From NCBI RefSeq assembly GCF_000735345.1, contig NZ_JMPJ01000068.1, positions 55,530 through 119,529 on the forward strand: DNA of 64,000 nt. Reading direction: 5' to 3'. Both the position numbers and the translations under genes were made by a program. Position 1 is the first letter of the stretch; each line of letters starts with the position of its first letter. Below the pieces are notes generated by a model that made no database searches, was not told the origin of the DNA, and saw nothing but the letters and a program-made list of their open reading frames with translations. This DNA is from Ewingella americana ATCC 33852. GTDB lineage: Bacteria > Pseudomonadota > Gammaproteobacteria > Enterobacterales > Enterobacteriaceae. Positions 1 through 9,867 of the stretch are shown one piece after another.

Positions 1-944
1 TCCATGAAAGGATACTTCATCTGGAAATATTTCTTCCTAGAGAGAGACGTGTTTTTGCATAGCTCAGCGGCGAGTTTGAAAAGTGCGATATTTTCAGGGG
101 TATAATAGTAGTAACCATAGAGTTTCTTGGTCATTTTCTTGGCTTCAATAAAACAGTTAGCGATCATTGGCGCGACAATCTGTGCAACTTTTTCGCTATT
201 ATGGCAGGTTTGAATGTATGTAAGCATCTTACCCATAGCGAATAAAATATCATCAATATCTTTAGCTTGAATATTACGCGTAATGCCTGCGTTATTGACC
301 CGATAGTAATAAAGCACCTTGTCAATATGAGCGATTCGCTTTGTCTTGAAGTATTGGAAGGGCGTGAAAATCACGTCTTCGTAACGACAGCCATTCTCAA
401 AACTCTCGCCATTAATTAGCTCTCTGCGGAAAATCCTGCTCCACAAATGCCAATTCGAACGCTCAAAAATAGGCTTCAGGTAGTAACTTTCAGGCTGCAA
501 CGAGTCATAGGGGATACAGCGATGCGTTTCGCAGGGAACGCTTGCCGGAACACGGTCAGTGAATTGCAGAAAGTTGAAATCAATAATATCAAACTCACCT
601 TGATGTAAATAAGGTGATAACGTCGCATAGTAATCAGGGCTCAGGATATCATCGCCATCCAAAAAGGTGACATACGTTCCTTTTGCATGCTGTAAGCCAA
701 CATTTCTTGTGGCAGCAATACCCTGATTTTTTTGGCTGATAAAAGAGAATGTTTGGTCTTTCAAGGTCTGAAGAAAACGATCCACTAAGACCTTGGAGTT
801 ATCAGACGAACCGTCGTCAATAATCACCACTTCAACATCATCATCGATTTGTGTAAACAATGACTGTAATGCCTCAATAATGAAGTGCTCATTATTGTAA
901 AAAGGGATGATAACCGACAACAAAGGTTGTTTAGACAACGACAT
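1..944 (-). CDS. Family 2 glycosyltransferase, LPS locus (partial, C-terminus beyond window)
   Basis: Reading from the ATG at 944 down to base 1 gives 314 codons with no stop, so the C-terminus lies outside the window. The N-terminus (LSVIIPFYNNE) and the acidic motifs VVIIDDGSSD and VTFLDGDD are the GT-A nucleotide-sugar and metal-binding signature of GT2 enzymes. A YEDVIFTPF segment near residue 210 resembles the E-D motif of WcaA/WbbL-like transferases. The start overlaps the end of the upstream O-antigen ligase-like gene by 14 nt, implying translational coupling. By context it adds a sugar to lipopolysaccharide core or a surface glycan on the cytoplasmic side. The acceptor and sugar cannot be read from sequence. 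Confidence 0.85.
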   Translation of the reverse strand, partial: MSLSKQPLLSVIIPFYNNEHFIIEALQSLFTQIDDDVEVVIIDDGSSDNSKVLVDRFLQTLKDQTFSFISQKNQGIAATRNVGLQHAKGTYVTFLDGDDILSPDYYATLSPYLHQGEFDIIDFNFLQFTDRVPASVPCETHRCIPYDSLQPESYYLKPIFERSNWHLWSRIFRRELINGESFENGCRYEDVIFTPFQYFKTKRIAHIDKVLYYYRVNNAGITRNIQAKDIDDILFAMGKMLTYIQTCHNSEKVAQIVAPMIANCFIEAKKMTKKLYGYYYYTPENIALFKLAAELCKNTSLSRKKYFQMKYPFM

Positions 945-2193
945 TTTTCTCTTTTTCCCCAGCTTGTGGCTGCTTATTTATCGCCGTGTTACCAATTAAT
1001 ACACTCAAAATCGTGGCAAGTCCAAAGATTGCCGCAGCCTCTGAACTGAAGAACAACACGTCACTCAGGCCATAAGCCATCATGGCCAATGTAATAGCCA
1101 GCAGGGCAGCATTTTTTTGCAATCTCAACGCAAGCAGCAGTAAGGATAAATGTAGGACTAGCAACAGAATCACCCCCCATATACCGCGAAGGGAATAGTT
1201 ATCGATAATCTCATTATGTAGGTGAACTGTTGCGTAAGGTACTGCATATGCTAGTTCTGGGTGTTGAGCGGCAAGAGTAGCAATCTCTTTACCGCGCTGC
1301 TCTGCTGATTGACCAAACAGGTGTTGGTTTCCGCTAATAAAACCCGCTTTAAGCATGGCTATGCGATCGCCCACAGAATTGATTCGCACTGAGGAAGATT
1401 GTTGGGCCATATCCTCCCTAAATGCTTCGATCCTTTGCCCAATTACATCTTTGAGGAAGTAAGAACTCAGAGCAATCAATGCAATAACTGCAAGACCGTA
1501 AGTGTATTTCTGCTTTGCAGTGACATTCCTAGAAAAGGTGAACATCAAAACACTGACCACAGGGAAAACGAGGATTGCTGCTCGTGTCTCAGTATGAATG
1601 ATTGAAACGAAACTTATTAGGAAGCCTAATGAAAAGAAGATGGCGTTATATTTATTTTTCACATGGAGCAAAGAATATAACATTAAAATATTAACGGCTG
1701 TTATTATGTACGCCGTAACTGTTGCTCGGTCATAGTTTAATTCAATTCGCAAAGCCCCAGCAGATAGAGACTGGTAAATAGCATATCCATTGACTAAGAC
1801 TCCAAGCGAAATCAGAGCGGGAATAATCCATTTCTTCACATTAAGTTTTTCATTAAGTGCAATTAATAATATAAATCCTGTTGCAATTAGTATTTTTCCA
1901 GTTACAAAATATGCTCTGTAAAGGTCTATGTATTCGTCAGGTTTTTTATAAAATTCAACCCACAGAAGGTTAGCAAGCCCTAAGACCACAAAAGACAGCG
2001 GGACTAATAAAAGACATCTTTGGCGAATGTAGTACTTGAAATTGAAAACAAGGGCAATAAAGGCAATATAGCTAGTGATAAATAAAATGTTTCGACCGCT
2101 ACCCCAGTTAAATGCAACAGTAAAAATACTGAGCAAGCATCCAAAATAGATAGCATAACTAAAAATTGGATGAGGCGTTTCTCTTCTGATCAT
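931..2193 (-). CDS. waaL: O-antigen ligase-like polytopic membrane protein (WaaL/RfaL family)
   Basis: A 420-residue protein with about ten to twelve hydrophobic segments and a large periplasmic loop between roughly residues 235 and 345. That loop ends in the HLHNEIIDNYSLRGIWG stretch, the His/Asn motif next to a transmembrane helix seen in WaaL-type O-antigen ligases. Such enzymes transfer undecaprenyl-linked O-polysaccharide to lipid A-core at the periplasmic face of the inner membrane. It sits in a waa cluster after waaF-waaC and a GT4 gene, which supports WaaL. Base composition is more AT-rich than the flanking heptose genes, common in surface glycan loci. Wzy polymerases share this fold, so ligase versus polymerase is settled mainly by context. 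Confidence 0.8.
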   Translation of the reverse strand: MIRRETPHPIFSYAIYFGCLLSIFTVAFNWGSGRNILFITSYIAFIALVFNFKYYIRQRCLLLVPLSFVVLGLANLLWVEFYKKPDEYIDLYRAYFVTGKILIATGFILLIALNEKLNVKKWIIPALISLGVLVNGYAIYQSLSAGALRIELNYDRATVTAYIITAVNILMLYSLLHVKNKYNAIFFSLGFLISFVSIIHTETRAAILVFPVVSVLMFTFSRNVTAKQKYTYGLAVIALIALSSYFLKDVIGQRIEAFREDMAQQSSSVRINSVGDRIAMLKAGFISGNQHLFGQSAEQRGKEIATLAAQHPELAYAVPYATVHLHNEIIDNYSLRGIWGVILLLVLHLSLLLLALRLQKNAALLAITLAMMAYGLSDVLFFSSEAAAIFGLATILSVLIGNTAINKQPQAGEKEKNVVV

Positions 2194-2213
2194 CTATTTA
2201 TATTCCAGATAGC

Positions 2214-3383
2214 CTATTCTTCGGCAACGTAACGAGCGAGGATAGCTTCAAACTGCTTTTTGAAGGCACTGTAATCCAAGGATTGCGTCGTGAACTTGTG
2301 TGCGTTTTCGCGCAGTTTTTGATAATTAGATTCATTTATCATTTGTTCAACCGCATCCGCACATTCTATGTGACAAAGTAGTTTTGGTGTCACTAATTTG
2401 TCAGCAAGTGGATCATAAACCTCATAAGGGAAATCAATCTTAATCCCCGTCAGTTTTTGGTGCTCTTCAAAACTGATTTTAGGCACCAATCCCAACCCAC
2501 ACTCCTTATCCTTTACGGCTTCGGGCTGCCCATCCACAAAGGGAAAAACAACCGGCACGCTGAAATAGAGCGCCTCAACGCATGACAGCCCAAATGGCTC
2601 GGTCACTGGGGTGCTCATGTAGACATCTGTGCGGTTGAAGAATTCACTCACATTGTCCTGAAAACCACTAAAGGTGACGTGATTGTTCAACTCGAGTCTT
2701 TCTGTCAGCTCTTCCAGCAATTGCCGGTCTGGTCCTTTACCGGCAATCTCCAGTTTTACCTTGTGGCCACGGTTAAGTAACTCGCGCATCATCAGCAGGG
2801 AAACGCTGATGCCTTTTAGTGTCACCAATCTGGAGGCAGTGCCAATCCGGACAGTCTCAGGCAGCGTTTTGGCTTCGAAATGCACGCCGGGTGGTGTCTC
2901 AATTCGGTTCGGTACCACTTCACAAGCTATCGGTAAGTTGAACCGCAGCTCCATCACGCGCTTGGAAGCCCACGAGGCCGACATCACGCCATCTAGCATG
3001 GCGAAGAAGCCTAGCGTTTTGCTATTTTTAGGATAACGCCACGAACAGCCGTGATCGTAATAAATAAACTTACCGCGTTTCGGTTTTGCAGCCAGCACCG
3101 GCACCAGATCCCAAACCACAATCACATCAGCATTGGCTTTTTCGATTTTATGTTTAAGGACAAATTTTCGCAAAAACTGAGGGTAACGCGTTGAGAAACC
3201 ATTGAATATACGGTTGGCATAGGACACTTTTTTTCCGGCCAGTTTTTTCTCTATCTCGCCGCCGACCTGACTGTTAATACAAAGAATTTCATTGATGTTG
3301 TCAGGGTCATTATTAATGTATTGAAGGAACAGGCGTTCAACACCACCCATCTTTTCCAAATTAATAACATGCAGCTTTTTCAT
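2214..3383 (-). CDS. GT4-type glycosyltransferase of the LPS core cluster
   Basis: This 389-residue protein has the GT-B fold. The N-terminal half carries a glycine-rich acceptor-side motif (EKMGGVERL). The C-terminal Rossmann half has GKGPDRQLLEEL and the family signature EPFGLSCVEAL (an E-x7-E-type motif, around residue 275) that binds the nucleotide-sugar donor. There are no signal peptide or membrane segments, so it should act at the cytoplasmic face of the inner membrane. Its ATG shares one base with the waaC stop (TAATG), so it is translationally coupled in the hldD-waaF-waaC operon. The linkage it makes in the outer or inner core is not predictable; a hexosyl- or heptosyltransferase are both possible. 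Confidence 0.85.
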   Translation of the reverse strand: MKKLHVINLEKMGGVERLFLQYINNDPDNINEILCINSQVGGEIEKKLAGKKVSYANRIFNGFSTRYPQFLRKFVLKHKIEKANADVIVVWDLVPVLAAKPKRGKFIYYDHGCSWRYPKNSKTLGFFAMLDGVMSASWASKRVMELRFNLPIACEVVPNRIETPPGVHFEAKTLPETVRIGTASRLVTLKGISVSLLMMRELLNRGHKVKLEIAGKGPDRQLLEELTERLELNNHVTFSGFQDNVSEFFNRTDVYMSTPVTEPFGLSCVEALYFSVPVVFPFVDGQPEAVKDKECGLGLVPKISFEEHQKLTGIKIDFPYEVYDPLADKLVTPKLLCHIECADAVEQMINESNYQKLRENAHKFTTQSLDYSAFKKQFEAILARYVAEE

Positions 3384-4345
3384 TAGAGTTGCCCACCTAA
3401 AGCTTCAAATACCCGCGCCGCTGAAATAGACGCCATGTCCTTGTCTTCGGCAGTCAATGACTGCTGATTCTTCCCATAACCCCCGATCAACCCCGGATCG
3501 GTCGGGCCATAAATCGTAATGTTTGGTCTGTCGAGAGCCGCTGTAAGATGGCTCAGGCCGGTATCTACCGATACCACGGCTTTCGCGCCGACTAGCATGC
3601 TGGCGACCTGTTCGAGACTCATCTTTGGCAGCACCACGACGTGCTCGAAGCCTTCTGCCAGACGGCATGCGCGCTGATATTCGTGCTCCGCGCCCCAAGG
3701 CAGTTTAATCACGATATCCTGATTGCTGAATAAGCCAATCAGTTCGCGCCAGTGGCTTTCTGGCCAATGCTTGTCCGCGCGGGTAGTGGCGTGAAGGAAA
3801 ACCAGATAGCGGTTGGCATCGGCAGGCGGGTTCGCTAAGAAGCGCGCGGCGATGGCGTAATCGCCCTGTGTTTCCGGCTTCTCATAGCCCAAACTTTTCG
3901 CGAACAGTTCGCGCGTACGTTCGACGGCGTGCTGCTGCTTGCTTATCTCATGGCGCTGATTGAAAAACCAACTGGCGAAAGGCTCGCGGGCGCTTTTGGC
4001 GTCTTGCCCATGTTTGCGGCCTTTGGCTACGCGGGTGATCAGCGCTGCGCTCTTGATTAGGCCTTGAGCGTCAATTACCGCATCGTAGGTGCGCGATTGC
4101 AGCTCTCGTTTGAAATCACAGCGTTGCTGGCGCGTTTCGGAGCCAAACCAGTTCTTTCTCCAGCGGCGAATGGCCACTGGGATAACGCGGTCGACGGCCG
4201 GGTGCCAGCTAGGAATTTGTGCAAAGCCTTCTTCCACCACCCAGTCGAAAGAGATACCCGGAATGGCGTTCATCGCATCAGTTAATGCAGGAAGAGTGTG
4301 CAGGACATCGCCCATTGATGATGTTTTGACAATCAGTACCCGCAT
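3383..4345 (-). CDS. waaC: Lipopolysaccharide heptosyltransferase I
   Basis: WaaC (RfaC) transfers the first L-glycero-D-manno-heptose from its ADP-sugar to Kdo2-lipid A, starting the inner core. The 320-residue length matches the E. coli enzyme (319). The N-terminus MRVLIVKTSSMGDVLHTLPA is characteristic, and the GT9 donor-site motif VDTGLSHLTAAL lies in the C-terminal Rossmann domain near residue 260. It overlaps waaF upstream and the GT4 gene downstream by one base each (TAATG at both junctions), so the three are tightly coupled. No unusual features. Confidence 0.97.
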   Translation of the reverse strand: MRVLIVKTSSMGDVLHTLPALTDAMNAIPGISFDWVVEEGFAQIPSWHPAVDRVIPVAIRRWRKNWFGSETRQQRCDFKRELQSRTYDAVIDAQGLIKSAALITRVAKGRKHGQDAKSAREPFASWFFNQRHEISKQQHAVERTRELFAKSLGYEKPETQGDYAIAARFLANPPADANRYLVFLHATTRADKHWPESHWRELIGLFSNQDIVIKLPWGAEHEYQRACRLAEGFEHVVVLPKMSLEQVASMLVGAKAVVSVDTGLSHLTAALDRPNITIYGPTDPGLIGGYGKNQQSLTAEDKDMASISAARVFEALGGQL

Positions 4346-5394
4346 TACATGTCCTTTCCTGAAACCAATAGCTGAGACAACTCTTGATATACCTGCTCGG
4401 GTTGAATGTCGATCAGACTTTGATGATAACCCTGCTCGGCATCCCCTTTACGCACCTTGTGATAGCCGGTGATCAGGCGAATCACTTTGGCATACTGGCT
4501 GAGCGGCGGGGTGAAGTCAGGGCTGCTCGGCCCATAGAGTGCGACCAGCGGCTTGTTCAGCGCGGCCGCGACGTGCATCAGGCCCGAGTCATTGCTGACC
4601 ACTGCCTGACAGGCGGCGATCAGCACCACGGCTTGGTCGAGGGAGGTTTTACCTGCCAGATTGAGGCACAGCGCCTGAGCCGACTCGGTCAGCGCAGCGC
4701 GAATATCTTCGCCCGCCGGATGGTCTTTGGCCGAGCCAAAAAGCACCACTTGATAGCCATCAGCAATCAGCTTTTCGGCTAACGCCGCGTAGTGATAGTG
4801 CGGCCAGCGCTTCGCCGGGCCGAACTCGGCACCCGGACAGAAGCCAATCACCGGCCTTGCAGCGGAAAGCGCGAAGGCTTGGCTAACGTCGGCGACTTCA
4901 GTATCAGTGACGCGCAACTGTGGCCACAGCAGAGGCTGAGGCAGATCGGCCGCGGAGTGAATCTGCTTGGCGTCATAGGCCAGCGCCACGTAGCGCTGAA
5001 CCATCAGCGGAAAAGCGGGCTTATCCAGTACGCGAATATCATTAAGCAGGCCGTAGCGCATCTCGCCTCGCCAGCCGGTTCTTTGCGGAACCTTGGCGAA
5101 GAAGGGCACCAGTGCGGACTTGAAGGAGTTTGGCAGAACGAAGGCGCGCTGATAGTGGTTCTCGCGCAGGGCAACGCCCAGACGCCGACGCTCACCCAGC
5201 TCAAGCGCCCCGTGGCCTAAAGGCATCGGCAGGGCGCGGCTGACTTCTGGCATTCTGTCGAGCAGTGGACGGCACCACGCCGGTGCCATCACGTCGATTT
5301 CTGCCGCTGGCTCAACGGCCTTGATGGTGCGGTAAAGGCTTTGCGACATCATCATGTCGCCCACCCAAGAAGGGCCAATGACCAGCATTTTCAT
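4345..5394 (-). CDS. waaF: ADP-heptose--LPS heptosyltransferase II
   Basis: WaaF (RfaF) adds the second heptose of the LPS inner core. The protein has 349 residues, as in relatives. It begins MKMLVIGPSWVGDMMMSQSL and carries the GT9 donor-binding signature SNDSGLMHVAAAL around residue 260, with the FCPGAEFGPAKRWP segment that separates WaaF from WaaC. It is cytoplasmic and membrane-associated. It follows hldD, which makes its donor sugar, by a 32-bp gap and overlaps waaC by one base. Confidence 0.97.
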   Translation of the reverse strand: MKMLVIGPSWVGDMMMSQSLYRTIKAVEPAAEIDVMAPAWCRPLLDRMPEVSRALPMPLGHGALELGERRRLGVALRENHYQRAFVLPNSFKSALVPFFAKVPQRTGWRGEMRYGLLNDIRVLDKPAFPLMVQRYVALAYDAKQIHSAADLPQPLLWPQLRVTDTEVADVSQAFALSAARPVIGFCPGAEFGPAKRWPHYHYAALAEKLIADGYQVVLFGSAKDHPAGEDIRAALTESAQALCLNLAGKTSLDQAVVLIAACQAVVSNDSGLMHVAAALNKPLVALYGPSSPDFTPPLSQYAKVIRLITGYHKVRKGDAEQGYHQSLIDIQPEQVYQELSQLLVSGKDM

Positions 5395-5426
5395 TACTTA
5401 CACATTCCTTTACTCAACACTGATTA

Positions 5427-6359
5427 TCAGACCGCGTGGTTAAGCCACGTCATGTATTCAGCCACGCCTTCGGCAACGGTTTTGAACGGTTTGTCATAAC
5501 CCGCTGCGCGCAACGCGGACATATCAGCCTGAGTGAAAGACTGGTAGCGGCCTTTCAGTTTTTCAGGGAATGGAATGGTTTCGATTTGGCCTTTTTGGTG
5601 ATGTTCGATCACGGCTTCAGCCACGGCTTGGAAGGACTCTGAACGACCGGTACCGCAGTTGAAGATGCCGGAAACGCCGTTCTGCCAGAACCACAGGTTC
5701 ACGGCTGCGACGTCACCGACGTAGATGAAGTCACGTTTGAAACCTTCGCTGCCGGCGAACAGTTTTGGATTCTCGCCCGCGTTGATCTGGTTGTTCAGAT
5801 GGTAAGCCACGCTTGCCATGCTGCCTTTATGACCTTCGCGCGGGCCATAGACGTTGAAGTAACGGAAGCCACAAACCTGCGACTCAGCGTGCGGCAGGAT
5901 CTCACGCACATATTGGTCGAACAGGAATTTGGAGTAGCCATAGACGTTCAGCGGCTGTTCGTACTTGCGGTCTTCCACAAAGCTGGTGCTCTGGCTGCCG
6001 TAGGTCGCTGCAGAAGAGGCGTACAGGAACGGGATTTCACGCTCGAGGCAGAAGTGCAGGATATCTTTGGAGTACTGGAAGTTGTTATCCATCATGTACT
6101 TGCCATCCCACTCGGTGGTGGATGAGCAGGCACCTTCGTGGAAAATCGCGTCAATGTCGCCCAGATCATCACCGGCCACGATGCTGGCGATGAAATCTTC
6201 TTTGTCGCAATAATCAGCAATATCGAGGTCAACCAGATTGACGAACTTGGTGCCGTCTTTCAGGTTATCGACCACTAAAATATCGCGATATCCCATATCA
6301 TTAAGCGATTTAATAATGTTGCTGCCGATAAAACCAGCGCCGCCAGTGACGATTATCAT
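5427..6359 (-). CDS. hldD: ADP-L-glycero-D-manno-heptose 6-epimerase
   Basis: HldD (RfaD, GmhD) epimerises ADP-D-glycero-D-manno-heptose at C6 to give the LPS donor used by WaaC and WaaF. It is an extended SDR enzyme: the NADP-binding GGAGFIG motif is at residues 6-12 and the catalytic YxxxK at Tyr140/Lys144. I chose the ATG at 6359, which gives MIIVTGG and 310 residues, the usual length, and has AGGTG about 6 nt upstream; a GTG three codons earlier also opens the frame. It is the first gene of the waa operon here. A TGTGAC-N16-TATGAT promoter-like sequence lies upstream on the minus strand, with its -10 at about 6421-6426. Confidence 0.97.
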   Translation of the reverse strand: MIIVTGGAGFIGSNIIKSLNDMGYRDILVVDNLKDGTKFVNLVDLDIADYCDKEDFIASIVAGDDLGDIDAIFHEGACSSTTEWDGKYMMDNNFQYSKDILHFCLEREIPFLYASSAATYGSQSTSFVEDRKYEQPLNVYGYSKFLFDQYVREILPHAESQVCGFRYFNVYGPREGHKGSMASVAYHLNNQINAGENPKLFAGSEGFKRDFIYVGDVAAVNLWFWQNGVSGIFNCGTGRSESFQAVAEAVIEHHQKGQIETIPFPEKLKGRYQSFTQADMSALRAAGYDKPFKTVAEGVAEYMTWLNHAV

Positions 6360-6602
6360 GGGACTCACCTTTAATCATTTAGAAAACCGCGCACCATGCG
6401 CAGTCTATTCAGTTGGCAATATCATAACACTTCATTATGTCAGTCACATTCGGAAGCTATCTGATTCGTTGGATTCTAGTGCATCAGGGCTTAAGGCGTG
6501 AACTATGCTACAAAATAAAGAAATTCTGACAGCTTCACTCGTTATTCGTTAGGCGGATTAGTAATGTGTCTGACGAATGAGTCATTTTCAGGAGATAACG
6601 TT

Positions 6603-7799
6603 ATGTCCGCTTCGTTTTACCGCCAACTGGAAGAAGAACTTGATCAGGCGCGTGCCGATGGTCTGTTCAAGGAAGAGCGAATTTTGACCTCAGCACAGCA
6701 GGCGGAAATTACCGTTGCTGGTGGTGAACCGGTCATCAATTTCTGTGCTAACAACTACCTTGGGCTCGCCAACCACCCTGAGCTTATCGCCGCCGCCAAA
6801 GCCGGTTTAGACAGCCACGGCTTCGGTATGGCCTCGGTGCGCTTTATCTGCGGCACCCAAGATGCACATAAAGAGCTGGAAAGTCGCTTGGCCGACTTCC
6901 TCTGCATGGACGACGCCATTCTCTATTCTTCCTGCTTCGACGCCAACGGCGGCCTGTTCGAAACGCTACTGGGGCCGGAAGATGCCATTATCTCTGATGC
7001 ACTTAACCATGCGTCGATCATCGACGGCGTGCGTCTGTGCAAAGCCAAGCGCTATCGCTACGCCAACAATGATTTAGCCGAGCTTGAAGCCCGTCTCGAG
7101 CAGGCCAAAGCCGAAGGCGCGCGACACATCATGGTTGCTACCGACGGCGTATTTTCCATGGATGGCGTGATTGCCAACCTGCACGGAATTTGCGATTTAG
7201 CCGAGCGTTATGACGCGTTGGTGATGGTCGATGACTCCCACGCCGTGGGCTTTGTCGGCGAGCACGGTCGCGGCACCCACGAATATTGCGACGTGATTGG
7301 TCGCGTGGACATCATCACCGGCACCCTTGGCAAAGCCATGGGCGGCGCGTCCGGCGGCTATACCGCAGGGCGCAAAGAGGTGATTGACTGGCTGCGCCAG
7401 CGTTCGCGCCCGTACCTGTTCTCCAACTCGCTGGCGCCGTCTATCGTCGCCGCCTCGCTGAAAGTGCTCTCTATGCTGGAGCAGGGCAGCGAACTGCGCC
7501 AGAAGCTGATGAGCAACGCCCAACTGTTCCGCGAGAAGATGACCGCCGCCGGTTTCACACTGGCTGGCGCTGACCACGCGATCATCCCAGTGATGCTGGG
7601 TGAAGCGAAGCTGGCGCAGGAGTTTGCGGCGGCCTTGCAGCACGAAGGTATCTACGTCACGGGCTTCTTCTTCCCGGTAGTACCTAAAGGTCAGGCGCGC
7701 ATTCGCACCCAGATGTCTGCCGCGCACAGCACCGAACAAATCGAAAAGGCGGTGGACGCCTTCACCCGTATTGGTAAAAAGCTTGGCGTGATTGCCTGA
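6603..7799 (+). CDS. kbl: Glycine C-acetyltransferase (2-amino-3-ketobutyrate CoA ligase)
   Basis: Kbl cleaves 2-amino-3-ketobutyrate with CoA to glycine and acetyl-CoA, the second step of threonine degradation through Tdh. It is a PLP enzyme of the alpha-oxoamine synthase family. The PLP lysine is in [14 protein letters not shown] (about Lys244), with DDSHAVGF as the Asp/His cofactor contacts. I start at the ATG at 6603, with AGGAG at 6590-6594, giving 398 residues as in E. coli; an in-frame ATG 13 codons upstream lacks conservation. It forms an operon with tdh 9 bp downstream and is divergent from hldD. Confidence 0.97.
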   Translation: MSASFYRQLEEELDQARADGLFKEERILTSAQQAEITVAGGEPVINFCANNYLGLANHPELIAAAKAGLDSHGFGMASVRFICGTQDAHKELESRLADFLCMDDAILYSSCFDANGGLFETLLGPEDAIISDALNHASIIDGVRLCKAKRYRYANNDLAELEARLEQAKAEGARHIMVATDGVFSMDGVIANLHGICDLAERYDALVMVDDSHAVGFVGEHGRGTHEYCDVIGRVDIITGTLGKAMGGASGGYTAGRKEVIDWLRQRSRPYLFSNSLAPSIVAASLKVLSMLEQGSELRQKLMSNAQLFREKMTAAGFTLAGADHAIIPVMLGEAKLAQEFAAALQHEGIYVTGFFFPVVPKGQARIRTQMSAAHSTEQIEKAVDAFTRIGKKLGVIA

Positions 7800-7808
7800 G
7801 GAACCTGC

Positions 7809-8834
7809 ATGAAAGCGTTAGCAAAATTAAAGCGTGAAGAAGGTATCTGGATGACGGATGCGCCAGTGCCTGAGCTTGGCCATAACGATCTGCTGATTAA
7901 GATTCGCAAAACCGCCATTTGCGGTACTGACGTGCATATCTATAACTGGGATGAATGGTCGCAGAAGACTATCCCGGTACCGATGGTGGTCGGTCACGAA
8001 TATGTCGGCGAAGTGGTCGGCATTGGTCAGGAAGTCAAAGGCTTCAACATTGGCGACCGCGTCTCCGGCGAAGGCCACATCACCTGTGGGCATTGCCGCA
8101 ACTGTCGCGGCGGCCGCACCCATCTGTGCCGCAACACGCAGGGTGTCGGAGTGAACCGTCCGGGGGCTTTTGCCGAGTATCTGGTGCTGCCAGCCTTCAA
8201 CGCCTTCAAAATTCCAGACAACATCTCTGACGACTTGGCTGCCATCTTCGACCCACTGGGTAACGCCGTGCATACCGCGCTCTCCTTCGATTTAGTCGGC
8301 GAAGACGTGCTGATCAGCGGCGCTGGCCCGATTGGTATCATGGCGGCGGCAATCTGTAAGCACGTTGGCGCGCGCCACGTCGTTATCACTGATATGAATG
8401 AATACCGTCTGGATCTGGCGCGCAAAATGGGCGTGACCCGCGCGGTAAACGTCAAAAATGAGACGCTCGAAGAGGTGATGACCGAGCTGGGCATGACCGA
8501 AGGCTTTGATGTGGGTCTGGAAATGTCGGGCGCGCCTCCGGCGTTCCGATCCATGCTTAACGCCATGAACCACGGCGGGCGCATCGCTCTTCTGGGGATC
8601 CCGCCTTCGGATATGTCGATTGACTGGAATCAGGTGATTTTCAAAGGTCTGTTTATCAAGGGGATTTACGGCCGCGAGATGTTTGAGACGTGGTACAAGA
8701 TGGCCGCGCTGATCCAGTCTGGTTTGGATCTCACCCCGCTTATCACTCACCATTTCTCTATTGATGACTTCCAGAAAGGTTTCGATGCCATGCGTTCCGG
8801 CCAGTCGGGTAAAGTGATCCTGAACTGGGAGTAA
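7809..8834 (+). CDS. tdh: L-threonine 3-dehydrogenase
   Basis: Tdh oxidises L-threonine to 2-amino-3-ketobutyrate with NAD+, feeding Kbl. It is a zinc medium-chain dehydrogenase of 341 residues, the same as E. coli. Cys38 is the catalytic zinc ligand, Cys93, Cys96, Cys99 and Cys107 form the structural zinc lobe, and a GAGPIG nucleotide-binding motif lies near residue 173. The ribosome site GAGGAA overlaps the kbl stop codon, so translation is coupled. A strong hairpin terminator follows at 8855. Confidence 0.98.
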   Translation: MKALAKLKREEGIWMTDAPVPELGHNDLLIKIRKTAICGTDVHIYNWDEWSQKTIPVPMVVGHEYVGEVVGIGQEVKGFNIGDRVSGEGHITCGHCRNCRGGRTHLCRNTQGVGVNRPGAFAEYLVLPAFNAFKIPDNISDDLAAIFDPLGNAVHTALSFDLVGEDVLISGAGPIGIMAAAICKHVGARHVVITDMNEYRLDLARKMGVTRAVNVKNETLEEVMTELGMTEGFDVGLEMSGAPPAFRSMLNAMNHGGRIALLGIPPSDMSIDWNQVIFKGLFIKGIYGREMFETWYKMAALIQSGLDLTPLITHHFSIDDFQKGFDAMRSGQSGKVILNWE

Positions 8835-8854
8835 GTTCCCGTCGCAGCAAAGAC

Positions 8855-8880
8855 AAAGGCCAGCATGTGCTGGCCTTTTT
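8855..8880. terminator. Intrinsic terminator between convergent tdh and yibQ
   Basis: An 11-bp perfect stem (AAAGGCCAGCA/TGCTGGCCTTT) with a 2-base apex and T5. Leading A residues let it also serve the minus strand. Confidence 0.9.
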
Positions 8881-8901
8881 GCATTGATAACGCAGAGTAT
8901 T

Positions 8902-9867
8902 TTACGGCTTTGGCGCGCTATTCGGCTTGTCGGCAAACCACGTGTTCCACGTGCGCTCAACAAAGGTGACGGCAGGCAGCTGTGCCACGCTCTCACCAAT
9001 AACTTTGAACATAGTGTCAGCATACACCGGCGCAACGGGTTGCTTGGTGGTACAGAGGCGCGCCCCTTTAAACACCGTTTTCGGCGGCGTGACTTTGGTC
9101 GGCGTTTTGCCCGGCGTGCTGCGGGTCGGCTCATTGAGCAGATCGCTTGGACGCACTAAAACGATATCCGACGGCAAGTTCGGCAACATTTGCTGCAATA
9201 CGCGCACCGTGGTCGGATGCGGGTGGCCGATGGCGATGGCATAGCCATTGCGGCGAGCAAGCTGGATGGCGCGCTCGAACTGCTTGCGGATCTCAGCTTC
9301 ATTCTGCACATCATCTAAAAAGACGTTTCGCTTGATGACGCGCACCTGAGTCCCGGCAGCAGCCTGCACTGACTTGGTGTTGCCGATGGTCATACTGTCG
9401 AGGAAAAACAGGCTGTGGGCGTTCATGGCCTGCATCACTTTCTCCATACCCGACAGGCTGGAGGTCATGGCGCTGCCCATATGGTTGTTGATGCCGACGG
9501 CGTAAGGGATGCTCTTAATTGCTTGATCCACAATACGTTTCACCTCTTCGCTGCTCATCGACGGCGTTAAGGTATCTTTTTCCAGCGGCTGTTTACTCAG
9601 GGGAGCCATCGGCAGGTGGATCAGGATCTCACGGCCCTGCTGGTGGGCTTTCTCCATCATGATGTGCGAATCGGGCGCATTGGGGAAAATCGCGATGGAG
9701 ACGGCCCTGGGCATCTGCAACACCTGATTTTCATTCTGTTGGCGGTAACCAAAATCATCAATAAGGATGGCTAATTTCGCTGCCTGAGCCTGACAGGCAA
9801 ACAGGACGGTGCCGCAGAGCGCGGCTAAAACGGACTTTTTATATCGCAATGCTATCTTCCCAACCAC
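8902..9867 (-). CDS. yibQ: Divergent polysaccharide deacetylase family protein YibQ (periplasmic)
   Basis: This belongs to the divergent polysaccharide deacetylase family (formerly DUF610) and is 321 residues from the GTG at 9867. The N-terminus is a signal peptide ending at a QAQA-A site, followed by the family motif AILIDDFGY and GHPHPTT near residue 215, which resemble metal-binding residues of NodB-like deacetylases. The substrate is unknown; association with envC suggests peptidoglycan or envelope work. It overlaps the envC end by 16 nt. The start is uncertain: GTG 9867 has no clear ribosome site, whereas TTG 9849 has GGGAAG upstream and gives a better signal peptide n-region. Confidence 0.88.
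   Translation of the reverse strand: MVGKIALRYKKSVLAALCGTVLFACQAQAAKLAILIDDFGYRQQNENQVLQMPRAVSIAIFPNAPDSHIMMEKAHQQGREILIHLPMAPLSKQPLEKDTLTPSMSSEEVKRIVDQAIKSIPYAVGINNHMGSAMTSSLSGMEKVMQAMNAHSLFFLDSMTIGNTKSVQAAAGTQVRVIKRNVFLDDVQNEAEIRKQFERAIQLARRNGYAIAIGHPHPTTVRVLQQMLPNLPSDIVLVRPSDLLNEPTRSTPGKTPTKVTPPKTVFKGARLCTTKQPVAPVYADTMFKVIGESVAQLPAVTFVERTWNTWFADKPNSAPKP

Noticed and set aside
8292-9134. A 280-codon open frame antisense to tdh running into yibQ
   Set aside because: It crosses the tdh terminator and overlaps two well-supported genes.
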